In this document: one piece after another, positions 40,152-51,500 of the stretch
Numbering within the stretch: the stretch's first letter is position 1
Layout: each line of letters opens with the position of its first letter
Assembly: GCF_021130785.1 (NCBI RefSeq)
Contig: NC_060213.1
Coordinates: 95,038,501-95,102,500, forward strand
Direction of reading: 5' to 3'
Origin: Homalodisca vitripennis
Lineage: Eukaryota > Arthropoda > Insecta > Hemiptera > Cicadellidae
Length of the DNA stretch: 64,000 bases
Notes under the pieces: model-generated
Seen by the model: the letters and a program-made list of their open reading frames with translations, nothing else
The model's database searches: none
Told to the model about the DNA's origin: nothing
Program-made: the position numbers and the translations under genes

Positions 40152-40810
40152 GATTTCTGTCACATTTGAAACATCCCCGTTACTTAAAGGTAAGTTATGG
40201 CGAGCATGCATGTTGCCAACCAATCACTTTTCACCTAGTAGCGTGATACTTAGCAGTGTAATTATATTCAATTACACATTCTGCAGGTTATCGTACCAGG
40301 AAGCGTTCGTCCTTAATATGCCAGCCGAGCGTTATCGCTATCACACCTCGGACTGTTAGTTACTGTGTTACTACCTGCTGGTGTTAAAAATAGGGTTTAA
40401 AAGTGTAAATCGATGGTTTTATCGTTCATTGCATATCTACATTTTGATAACTGTACATTTTAATTGAAGTTTGTTTGATTACATCTTAAAACGTATAGGT
40501 ATTTTTATTTTATAGAACAATATTAGAACAAGAACTGAGTTAATTTCATTATGTTAAGTATATATGTTTGTCACAGGATGGACACAGGAGCAAATGCACT
40601 TCATAGACCAGTTTACATCAAAACTGCAAATCATACAATAATAGAAAGGAACATGTTATCAATATTTACATATTGATCGTGGTAAATACTATCGATTCTG
40701 TTATGTATAGCTTTCTTAGAGAAATACGATAGCCGACACTAAACTTTCCCCTTTTATGTATGAGCACTATATTTAAATCATTTGGAATGTACAAATAAAA
40801 CAATTATGTA
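40152..40810 (+). repeat. Family C repeat, copy 2
   Basis: Partner of 22128-22780. Shares GCCAACCAATCACTT, the identical 53-bp block at 40238-40290 with the dyad GTGTAATT..AATTACAC (40256-40277), AGGAAGCGTTC and GCGTTATCGC. A weaker tail includes AGACCAGTTTACATCAAAAC (about 40605) and ACTATCGATTCTG (40689). The open frame at 40081-40359 covers the repeat but is not open in copy 1, so it is not called a gene. Confidence 0.75.
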
Positions 40811-41120
40811 CTACACAAAATATAGGATATATTAAGAGTCATTCAAATTAACAAAGGGTAGACCACAAAACGTATAAGCTAAATATATGTTTCAACTATC
40901 CCATAAATTACGTAAAACATAGTGATGTATGTAAATATATACGACTAAAACCGTAAAAGCCATTGTTAAAAACAAATGCAAAATATACAGTCTAAAGAGC
41001 AAAGTTTTCTCGAGATAACCTACCAACATTAATTCAGGTAAACACACAATTTTTACACACCACTGCGTGACTGATTAGTAATATAAAACAATCGCTACGA
41101 TATCTTCAATTTTGTTCCAA

Positions 41121-41859
41121 GCAAACAAATTCCTTTGTCACTGATATCCTTGAAAACATATTAAAAAGCAGTAACATATACTAATTTGAAGTTTTATATC
41201 TCCGCTAGTTATATATAACTATGTTTTATATGAGATTTATAAGTAACAGTAAAGCCAATCAGTTTTAGCAGGTTATTTATTTGCAATTACTTTGTGAAGC
41301 GACTCATGGTAGACAAGGCGATTATACTGAGCCTAGCTTTACAATCGCCCACATCAGACTGCTTTGATAATGGATTACCAAAACCATATCTAAAGGGAAA
41401 TGCATTAGAGCATCTGAGTGGCAGTGAGTTTTTATTTTTATATAAATAACTTATGTTCAGTGCAGCTAAGTTATAACTAATATTCAAATAATTCTGTTAG
41501 AATGTGTTTTATGTAGTTAAATTCTTGAATGATCAGCTTACGCTCATCCCCTAGTGTTTCTAAAGATATTATGTAATGGATATAATACGGATTCTTTTGC
41601 ACGTATGTATTTTTTCATGCATGATAACTCGAAACAAGACACAAATAATAAATAAATAACAACAACACATACGTTATATAGCAGATAACTTACCTGTAAC
41701 TAATTAATCTTGCAGTACTACTCGTATAATAACTGTTTTATTAGAAAATAGTATTAACGATTAGGTTTGATTTAATAGATACTAATAAATTTTGTAAATG
41801 TATTCTCAAACTTAATTATATGGGTAACATATATATATATATATGTTTGGATTTTTAAA
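41121..41859 (+). repeat. Tandem duplication unit 1, includes family B copy 4
   Basis: GCAAACAAATTCCTTTGTCA here corresponds to GCAAACCAATTCTTTTGTCA 739 bp downstream. The units stay collinear to their ends: GTAACATATACTA, AAGTGAAAGTGAAGCC-like, ATTACTTTGTGAAGCG, GATCAGCTTAC, CATGCATGA and TACTACTCGTATAATAA, ending TGGGTAACATATATAT. The family B part is at about 41240-41350 (TTGCAATTACTTTGTGAAGC). The minus-strand frame at 41287-41487 is a by-product and not a gene. Confidence 0.8.
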
Positions 41860-42550
41860 GCAAACCAATTCTTTTGTCACTTATACATTTGTAAACATAT
41901 TTAAAAGCGGTAACATATACTAGTTTGGAGTTTGATATCTCAGCCAGTTATGTAAAAGTATATTTTATGTGGGATTTACAAGTGAAAGTGAAGCCAAACA
42001 TTTTGAACCGGATGATTTTATAAGCGATTACTTTGTGAAGCGGCTTATGACATCATAGAAAAGGCGATTATAATGAGCCGAACTTCACAATCGCCCATAC
42101 TAGACTGCTTAGATAACAGCTTAAAAAACCATATCTAAGGGATAGTGCATCTGAATGGCAGCGAGTTTCTCTTTGTATCTTTAAATATCTTATGTTAAGT
42201 GCAGCTACGTTATAACTAATATGGAAATAATTCTTTGATCAGCTTACATTTATCCCCTAGTATTTGCAGAGGTATATGTACTGAGTATGACACCAACTCT
42301 TTTGCAAGTATGTCTTTTTTCATGCATGACAACTCGATATAACACACAAACAATAAATAAATATCCCCAACACACGCTTTCTATAACAGATCACATACCT
42401 GTACATAATTAATTTTGCAGTACTACTCGTATAATAATTGTGTTATTAAAAAAGGCATGTTAACGATTTAATTTTATTCCATATTCACTAATAGGGTTTG
42501 GAATCGTGTGTTCTCAAATCTACTTATATAGGTAACATATACATATATAA
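41860..42550 (+). repeat. Tandem duplication unit 2, includes family B copy 5
   Basis: Second unit of the direct repeat. It ends TAGGTAACATATACATATAT, matching the end of unit 1. The family B part is at about 41980-42090 (AAGCGATTACTTTGTGAAGC). Substitutions are spread along the length, so the duplication is old. Confidence 0.8.
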
Positions 42551-43900
42551 ATTCACTAAAAGTTTTACAAGGATCAAAATCTTGTTGTACATTTTAAAGT
42601 TTACAATAAATTATGTTTTAATTAGACACTTTAAGTTGATAATACATCTTTTCAGAAATAACTTTCTTATAGAACTTTTTGCAAGTATAATAACTATGTT
42701 GACGGAGCCCTGAAGCCAGAGAGAAATCTCCTTCTTTGATGCGCCTCTACGTCACAAGATAAACATATGTATCAAGTTTCATGACTCAATCTTTCATGAT
42801 ATCTGAGTGCTCATGACTGTAGGAAATATCTATTTATGTAAATAGTTATCTAGGTTCTTTGTTACAAATTCCATTGTTATTTCCCAATCAAGTATGCACC
42901 TAGATGTTTAGTTAACTGACTTTGAAATAACCCTATAACTTCTAAGGTGTTTGAAAACCTTAAAACAACATAAAGGCATTTCAATGTATTCTTACATTAA
43001 AATGAATAAGTTGAAATGATTATAATTATAAATATAAGTTGTAGCTGATTTTAGAAAAACTACTAATAAAATCCTACGGATACTCGTTATGGTCTTTTAG
43101 AATGGAGTTTAATTAAACAGGTTGAGTCTATGAATAAAATTTCCTACTAACACTCGGGTAATAAACAATGCAAAGAATAAATCGGATGTTAATATGTTTC
43201 ATCTATCCAAACACAAAACTAACCTCAACTACATGCATGGTCTACTCTACTCGACTGAAACTGTACCGAACTAAAGTTACATTCATAGAAATAATACAGA
43301 CCAAATATAGGAGTCTGATCTGAAAAGTTTACAGTGAACTGTTCTTCGCTATGCAGCTTTATATTTGCACATTCCGCTTGGTATGTCCCATAATTATCCA
43401 ATTTATTCATAATTTAAACAAGGCAGAAGTACACGACACAATGTTGTTGCCAAACAGGCTTTGATGATGTTGCATGCAAGCTTTCTCTATAAGTAATTTC
43501 ATTTTTGAGATGTCCTTCAAACAGACAGATACTGATACATTAAGACAATTAGTTTTAAATGAAACGTTTTTGTTACATCCTCAGTATAGCTAATTGTAAA
43601 GGTTTATGAGTTATGTGAAATCAGGAAAACACTATGCAGAGCGAACGAAACATATGTAACTCATATTAGATAAGTGCACGGCTTTTGCAGATCGGGAGCT
43701 TGTATCTCCCGCTCTCGCTGTTTGTACGACACAGGATTGCAGTTTATTCATATTGCAATAATTAATTTTTGATGAAACATGTTTTGAACCTTTATCAATA
43801 CTTAAGGTTGAAACCAATTGATAAAATGAAGAATCAGGTAACATAAAAAATGTTAACTAATTTTAATATCAATGGTAGATAGACACACATTTTTCAATAT
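42550..43900. other. AT-rich DNA without recognisable genes
   Basis: A small hairpin lies at about 43694-43712 (CGGGAG/CTCCCG). AACAGGCTTTGAT at about 43455 matches 22970. The minus-strand frames at 43225-43410 and 43632-43844 are unrecognised and short. Confidence 0.35.
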
Positions 43901-43909
43901 TAATTTTAT

Positions 43910-43955
43910 AATTGCAAGACCTTTCGTAATCAATGATTCCTTCATCAGGCAACTT
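43910..43955 (-). ncRNA. Hammerhead-like retroelement motif, degenerate
   Basis: The minus strand reads CCTGATGA, then 14 bases with a weak AATC/GATT pairing, then CGAAAGGTC. The order CTGATGA (43948-43942) .. GAAA (43925-43922) .. GTC is that of the hammerhead ribozyme core found in the terminal repeats of Penelope-like elements. Stem II is imperfect and stem I pairs only with an offset (GTTGC with GCAAT), so I do not claim activity. It lies on the strand opposite to the GIY-YIG frame just downstream. Confidence 0.3.
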
Positions 43956-44071
43956 TGCAAATAAATGGAAATCACAAATATATGGTTTCCTATTCAAATT
44001 TAAATTAGATATTAATATGGAATATATCTAAATTTTATATATATATATCAACAAGTAATTAAAAGCTAAAG

Positions 44072-44072
<1 letters not shown>

Positions 44073-44116
<44 letters not shown>

Positions 44117-44120
44117 ATAT
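44073..44120. repeat. (TA)n microsatellite before the Penelope-like fragment
   Basis: TA run with one interruption; it abuts the first codon of the truncated GIY-YIG frame. A shorter run lies at 44037-44048. Confidence 0.9.
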
Positions 44121-44599
44121 TGGTAAGACCTAAATTATTGCCTAACCAAATTCCAAATTCAGATGCTGATCAAAAGTTTTTAGGTTGCCATTCTTGCGAA
44201 GACAAGCGTTGTGCTACATGCAAAATTCTAAATCCTTCTAAAACTTTTACAAGTAGCACAACTAATAAAACATACCAAATTTCAAATAACATTAACTGTA
44301 AATGGAAAAATGTAATCTATCAGTTGTCTTGCAAATTTTGTCCCAAGGACTATATTGGTTTAACGACAAATCCCTTACATATTAGGATGAATAACCATCG
44401 GTCTTCATCCAACAGACAAGACGACAAATTGGTTTCGCAACATGCATTGGCTCATAACGAAATATTTAATAATTGTTACACATTAAAAGGGATTTGTAAA
44501 GTACCAGAAGATTCTTCAAAAATTCAATTAGAAAATTTAGAACAAGCATATCAATTAGTCACTAAGTCAAAATTACCTTTTGGATTAAATAAGAAATGA
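44120..44599 (+). pseudogene. Penelope-like element, C-terminal GIY-YIG endonuclease domain (5'-truncated)
   Basis: A frame of 159 residues (first codon TTG, not ATG) ending in TGA. Order of features: a cysteine cluster CHSC..KRCATC (residues 23-34), Cys60, the 'GIY' strand as VIY (65-67), a second CxxC (71-74), YIG (78-80), the catalytic-region Arg89 and the HR pair (93-94), an acidic position at Glu138 or Glu141, and the family's closing PFGLN (153-157). The domain nicks target DNA for Penelope-like retrotransposition. The domain is intact over its length, with no stop or frameshift. The reverse transcriptase that should precede it is absent, because the frame runs straight into (TA)n DNA. 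It is therefore a 5'-truncated copy, younger than the remnant at 100-700. I choose no start because none exists in this copy. Confidence 0.9.
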
Positions 44600-44964
44600 T
44601 CTGTTAAAATAGTCTAAATTAATCTAGCAAATCTAAAACAATGTATTGTCTATATTTAAATGTATTAATTTTATTAATTTTTTATGAATGTACAACTACA
44701 AAATTTTTAATATTTAATTTAATTTTATGCTGTTAGAACGCCTTTTATGTTATTAATCTAAATTTTAATATTAAGCTCTTTTTAGTATAATATACCAAGG
44801 AGTTTATAAATTACAGTATAAATCAGAATAGAATATTTCAGCTGATTATAAAAATTCATATGTTTACTTTTAATTCATACATTATATACACCTTTTGTAC
44901 CTTTTTGAAAAAGACATAAAAGTCGAAATATTAAAGGATTTATATGAAGTCTTTTTCTTCTATT

Positions 44965-44968
<4 letters not shown>
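44600..44968 (+). mobile_element. 3' untranslated part of the Penelope-like copy
   Basis: AT-rich sequence following the endonuclease stop. Near its end, TTTTTGAAAAAGACATAAAA followed by GTCGAAATATT (about 44905-44935) contains the short stem GAC/GTC in front of GAAA. This resembles the decayed hammerhead-like motif common in the terminal regions of these elements. The element probably ends at the following TA array. Confidence 0.45.

Positions 44969-45026
<58 letters not shown>
44969..45026. repeat. (TA)n microsatellite after the Penelope-like fragment
   Basis: Uninterrupted 58-bp TA run. Together with 44073-44120 it brackets the retroelement fragment. Confidence 0.95.
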
Positions 45027-45028
<2 letters not shown>

Positions 45029-45029
45029 T

Positions 45030-48000
45030 CAATTATATTTTGCGCAACATATGGATTTTAGTAAAACCTATTGCTCTACCAAATTTTTTTATATACTAAG
45101 TTTTATTACAAATACTTACAGCTAAAAGATTTATATAGTTGTTGGATTAGAATTATGGGTTTTATACAAAAATCATTATGAAACACAATTGTGTTTTAGT
45201 AGACACATAAGTTATCTGAAGGCTAGGGATATTGTGGCTTGAGTATATAAAGTAAACTCCAGTAAAACACATAAAGATGAGATTTTAATCACGTGCAGTT
45301 ATAGAATGGTAACTTAGTCTACTGAGGATACCAAGGGACTCTAATTAATACTCCAGAGCATACATTAGTTAGTTGTCTTCGGACTCCTGAGGGACTTTGA
45401 CAGGAGCCTCTGCTATTGATAGGTACAATAGTTACAAGCCATGTGGGACATATGTTACAAGCTCATACTTTACCCTATATCTACATTAATTAACTTATCC
45501 AAAGTGGAACATTATGCAGAAAGTAATGAAATTCCACGTAGTGATGTAGCTACATTAATAACAAAATGACAGCGAATGATGGTGAAAAATAAATTATTGA
45601 AACGATTGATCTATTATAAAAATACGGGAGGGCTAAATAAAGCTTTTGTACTTACGTACAGTTCTTGAAAACAACTGCAATTTGCAGATACAAGCAAAAG
45701 TACTAAATTAATAATGAAAGCCCCATAATTCATATTACGTATCAAAACAAAACACGTAAATGTTTATGTAAATTTAATTTGTCTAAGCGTTAAAAAATTT
45801 CTTAACAAATAAACATGAACTTTTGGAAATATATTGAACCAAAAGTTTAAAGATTACAAGGAATATATTTCCAGAAATGTGTTATTGCACCAAGGAATGT
45901 GCTTTAGTGACCACGAGGCTTTTTTAGTCCTGATCCATGGGGCAACTAAATGTCTTTTATAAAAAAAAATTACTTATGATGAATACTAGAAAAACATTGT
46001 CGTTTTAATAATCAATCGTTATTGATAAAATATCAATCAAAATAGGTTAAATTGTAAGAGTCATAATACTGTTATTGCTATGTTAAAAAATAATTTTTCC
46101 AGTTAACTTACATTACATTTATATTTATTATTTCGATTCTCCACTATCTTTGTTGTAGACCAATCGGTAGAATCATATGGAACATTGGTTTGTTGCTGTT
46201 CCTATTATCTTTCTTACAGTAACTTTAAATAAATTTGAATATTTAATGCAATTCTCAATTTTCACCAACAATTCAATAACTCATCTAATACTTCTTTGTA
46301 ATACATTAATTTAAGGTCGATTAAATATTTATTAAAACGATATCAACATTTAAATGATACATAAACATTTAAGTAAAATACCATTTAAATTATTTTAACA
46401 CACAGTTACAAACTAATCATGGTCCCTAATTTTAAATACGTTTCTGAGCTGTGTGATATTTAGTTATTGGAGAATGATTCTCAAGAATATCTTTCATCTA
46501 TACCTCTCACGAACCCTGCACTCTTGGAGTTCAAATACGGAGATACAAATATACTTTTACAAGGTTTTCGTGTCCAGGTGATTTACATATTCTTTTCGTC
46601 AGTTTAGTTTCTAGAAGTACGAGAGTGCAGGATATAATTTTAAAACTTAAGACTTCCTAATCTATGTGAATATTGTACGAGCACTTTTATAGCACTTTTT
46701 AAACAATAAAAGTCTTCATACCAAGTCACCAGGTAATAATGAATGTTTAGTGATAGTAAGGCTACATATAATATTATTTCACATATGAAATCAAATAATC
46801 GTAAATACACTTTGATTATATTTCTATTTGATATAAGGTTTTGTTATTAGATGTAATAAAGTTTCGTTTAAAACCAAAATTATAAGTTCGGTATTGCTTA
46901 GAAATAAAGCTACATTCCAATTTAAGGTCTGAAGTTTAATTCCTTCTCGATATATCGTATGGACAGTTAGACAAAGATGCGTAAATTTATAATTCATATT
47001 TACCCGCTACTTGAGTAATACGCTTTGCTAACAGTAACGCAATACAGTTACAGTAGTCTTAATATAAATTAGTAATAAAATAATTTAACAACGAGTATAA
47101 CAATAAAACACTTGAAAGAAATACCAAATCCTCATCAAAGCGTTAATTACTACTCTCTAACATATTTTGACAAAGAAAATTAAATGATTCTTTTCGAAGT
47201 GCATTTTGTGTTCATCGGTTAACATAGAAGTTTTGGTTGTAAATAATATAATAAAATAATATAATCTGTGTAACATAATATAGTTAGATTATAAGCCCAA
47301 ATTGACTTACTATTAGTGGAACAGGTTAATTTATAGAAATGTCCGATTACTCATATTTTTAACTAATATTGTTTCTAATTTGTGTTTTAAGTCAACTGTA
47401 ATAGTAACGTTGCGTGACAAAAAAACTCAAATTTTATATTGATTTACAATAACAATTAGCTGCATTTAAATGTGTATAGTCCAGTCATCCACTCTTGATG
47501 CAATAACTTTAAAATATATAATATATTTATGCTGTGTTATTTTGGTTTCTTATTTCATTTTCCTAATATAAAAGTTCTGTAATTATTGCCTCCATCTAGG
47601 AAACCACATTTTAAATTATTTATACATTTGAATGTATTTTGGCTTAATACATTGGGGAGTAAATTACTATATATTCTAAAAAATTATTCCAAATTTTAAA
47701 AGTTAAAGTAATAGTACTATTTGTAGAAATAATAAATATTAATTGAGTTTTAAATTATATATCTCATTCATGAAAATAATCCACCATTTTTCAATCAAAG
47801 ACCATCTAAAGATGATCATTTTCTATTGAAGGATAGCTCCATTTTAACGTACACAATTAAACCAAAAAAGTTAAAACAAATAAGAACACTATATTAAGGT
47901 ACAATTCATAAAGTAATTATTAAACCAATAAAGACCAACTGGGTCAGAAATTCTATAACACTTCTTGCAATTAACTTAAGAATGTAATGTTAACGTAGGG

Positions 48001-48985
48001 GAAAAAACTAAGACAGTAAAATGTTCTTAAGCAAAATACTAGTTTAATTACCGGGTTATTCCAAGAAAAATCAGTACAAGAGGATACTTCATAAAATTAA
48101 CTTTAATTTAATCCTTAGCTATTCTAGTGTACTTAATGAATCCGAGAGATAGTGCCTTACATTACACATAAGTAAATATATTTCTCTATATACTGACATC
48201 AGATTCAAACTGTCCCGATATATAGAATATATTAATATGTACAACCCGTACAAAATGAAATATTTACATAACATTAACAGTTTTCACAGTTTTTGTTGGG
48301 TTGTAGGATTAATTTACTACTCTGGATTAGATCTTTTGAGTACAAGGAAACGTTATTTTCATTAAGGACGTTATAAAAAAATGAGTAGCAAAATAGAGCA
48401 GACGCAGAAAAGGTACTGTCTATTAAATATGCTGAATCGATTTGCTAGTACTTCATTATGATCAAGGCGCATGGTTTGAATAATAATTACCTCCTGTTCA
48501 TTAAATCTAGCTAGGTAAAAACTGGAAACTATTTATCCTCATTTTTGAACTTTTAGCTTTAGACAAGATCCCTTGTAAACATCGTGACATATAACGTTAT
48601 CAACAGGTCTGTATGAATATTCATTAACATGTGTAACTAATAAAATTAAAAGTCCTGATAGAAATAAACGTCCAAATGTTTAAAGGAGCTTCATGAACGA
48701 TTAATTATATGCTATAAATAATGTACGTCTAAGTACGTATTTAATGCGATTAAGTACGTTACCATTTCAGGAGATGTATAAATCGCTTAATATTTCACAT
48801 TACTCCGAATTTTAATAAAATTAGAATGAAGTTTGCACACCTAAACATATTACTATACTATTATTTTTAGCATCTCAAGAGGAAAATACAGGTAGTAAAG
48901 TCTTTGGTAAAAATATACATTATTACACTTTATCAACACAATAGTATAGTAATTTAGTATAAGTATTTACATAAAATAAAAGTAG
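45030..48985. other. AT-rich DNA without recognisable genes
   Basis: A stretch at about 45385-45415 read on the minus strand (GTCCCTCAGGAGTCCGAAGA) weakly resembles the best-conserved part of family A. A short inverted pair, CCTGCACTCT at 46513 and AGAGTGCAGG about 110 bp later, is noted. Neither is strong. No gene is seen. Confidence 0.35.
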
Positions 48986-49105
48986 TAGGATCTAATTTTA
49001 AACACGTCAAAGCAGCAAATATACACACAATTACCGGGTGCAGCGATTCATGACGTCATCACAGACAGCGTCATTGTACTGAGTCGAGCGTCAACATCCA
49101 CCCGC
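48985..49105 (+). repeat. Family B repeat, copy 6
   Basis: ACACAATTACCGGGTGCAGC, then GATTCATGACGTCATCACAG, ACAGCGTCATTGTACTGAG. Contains TGACGTCA like copy 2. Followed by a C-rich spot (CCACCCGCCCCCG). Confidence 0.65.
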
Positions 49106-49956
49106 CCCCGTACATCCTAAATGAGGGATTATGTCATTTTGCAAGACTTCATTTTTAAAGCTCATTAGATGTAATGATTTTCCGGTATTTTGCGATTTAA
49201 TAATTCAATGTATTCTATTTTTGTTTATATATTAAAATATCTACACGAATTCATACATGAATGTAATATTATTTTCGTATTTCCTCAATAAACTTGTACG
49301 TCATATTACAATATTAAGTGCACCACATCATTTCCAACGTAATAGGCTCCACTGAGGTGGTTTGCATACTTCGTATTTTATAGCAACTTGTATTACTTAT
49401 GATTTATTTGATACGCTAATTTATAATTTCCAACATAGCTACTTTTTTCTGAATTTTAATCATGATCTGAAAAAATTTCAGTTATCATGTTACAAACTCA
49501 TGTTATTGCATAAACCATACATAATATTAACAATTATATTATACATAATAATATAATAATGAAACTGGATTGTGTGAATCATTTTCAGACATAATAAAGT
49601 TGTTACAGACATTATCCATGAAGGTAATAATTAGCAATAGTAGAATCAGTAAGAGCGTAAAAGGTTTCCTGCAACTTAATACTTACTACGCTGTCGAGAC
49701 ACACTCTGAAACTCATAATTTAGCAGCCGTTGATGAGGTCATTTATAAATGACGCTTTCTCATTCAAAGAAGCACCTGTCATATTAATCCAGATAGGTAA
49801 AGTTCTCTAGACATAAAACCTATATCTACAGTTGTGAGTAATAATTTTTATAGCTATAAGGTAAAGGAATTAAAAAAAACTATGTTAGATATTAAATTTC
49901 GATTAAACTAGTTAGTAGTTGATACACAGACCTACTTTTATTTATCAAATATTATG

Positions 49957-49958
<2 letters not shown>

Positions 49959-50003
<45 letters not shown>
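49959..50003. repeat. (TA)n microsatellite, 45 bp
   Basis: Uninterrupted TA dinucleotide run. Confidence 0.95.
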
Positions 50004-50007
<4 letters not shown>

Positions 50008-51440
50008 ATTATTAATCTTGATGAGAAATGACTTTTACAAGTTTTGAACAGTTGCTTTCACGTGATTTATGAAATATGGAGTACTAAGACAGAAGATTAA
50101 AAAGAATTGAACCGTGTGGTATTTTACATCTATTATAGACATTTTTATGTTTTGTTGCATGTTATTTGATGATGCTCGTGAGAGGAATATTTTGTGGTTT
50201 TGGTTTCGATGACCATTTCAGGTAATTATATTGCATATTTGCAAAGATGCATTCTTAACTATAACACTTGTTTCTATGTTTTCTATTATTCTAATAAGAA
50301 TTTGTTTCTATGTTTGTACACTTTTGTTTTGTTTAAGTTCAGGGTTAACTAAAAATCTAGGAAAAGGTTAAAATTTTTCTTACAGTTCATTAGGTCATTG
50401 AAATACTTCACCACTTTTGTTAAATTAAATAATAAATGTTGACCATACATACAAGTACTATAAATGGCTACTTATTTCACACACAGAGCGATGTGTATGA
50501 CTCAGAGAAAAAGAGACAGTACGAGAGAAAGGCTATAGGTTATAGTAATGGAATAATAGTACAGGTTTATAATTTATTGGATAATCAACAACGTTTTGTT
50601 ATTTGGTTATTAGTCATGTTTTAATATACGTCTCATTTATTTGCTAAGAACTTATTTAAACAGGTCCTTCTCCTCATCAAAGTTTGATACAATAGGAAGT
50701 AATGGAAGTGTAGTAAAATATATAAGCCGACTGAGAAATGGAAACAAAGAGATAAGAGTTGGGCCTGCTAATGCGATTTTAAGTACCGCAATTTGCAAAA
50801 TCCAAACCACCTCCTATGTCACATTCTTGATTTTTTCCTCGTTGTTTTATTTTTAAATCTGAGAGAGCATTTTTGATCTTCTCTGTACATTCAAGGCAAT
50901 GGTCTAATTTGATTTACAGCAGTAATAATTAATAACATTTTATATTTACTCTTTTCTTGCAAACCGATGGTAAAAAAGCAAATTTGTATGCATATATTAG
51001 GTATATTAAAAACAATTCAATTACAAATGTATGAGGTGAAGTAAACCTATTACAGCAAGTAATATACAATAAGTTATACATGTTTTGTATCAAAGTAATA
51101 AGCACCAGCCTTAATAATATGAGTACAAAGTAGTTATTGAATAAATAGCTGGCAGTTTCAGCCAAGCAATAAAAAGTAAGGTACAAGTTCCATCTATTTC
51201 TTCTATTTACTTTCATTCATTTGTTCTATATTTATCTAATAAAAGTTATGAAAATTTAAATGGCATGACTTAAGAATAACAATTGAGACGTGTCAGTAAA
51301 AACAGCAAGATGTCTTTACGACTCTAATGCGTGTATGGTAATTGCTGGTAACCAACACTATAATTTATTTACTCTTTTCACTTCAATTCATATTTAGAGA
51401 ATTTGAAACCCACTATTTTCTCTGGGCCAAGAACCAGTAT

Positions 51441-51445
<5 letters not shown>

Positions 51446-51497
<52 letters not shown>
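51446..51497. repeat. (TA)n microsatellite, 52 bp
   Basis: Uninterrupted TA run, preceded by CCAGTATTGATG. Confidence 0.95.

Positions 51498-51500
<3 letters not shown>

Noticed and set aside
40081..40359. 92-codon ATG frame
   Set aside because: Overlaps the family C repeat, whose other copy does not keep the frame.
44895..45125. Open frame after the GIY-YIG domain
   Set aside because: Starts without ATG and runs through a (TA)n array; it is the untranslated tail of the retroelement.
45385..45415. Inverted fragment of family A
   Set aside because: Short, gapped similarity only, not enough to call.
46510..46636. Small inverted pair CCTGCACTCT / AGAGTGCAGG as a MITE
   Set aside because: A 10-bp inverted match at this distance is expected by chance several times in 64 kb.
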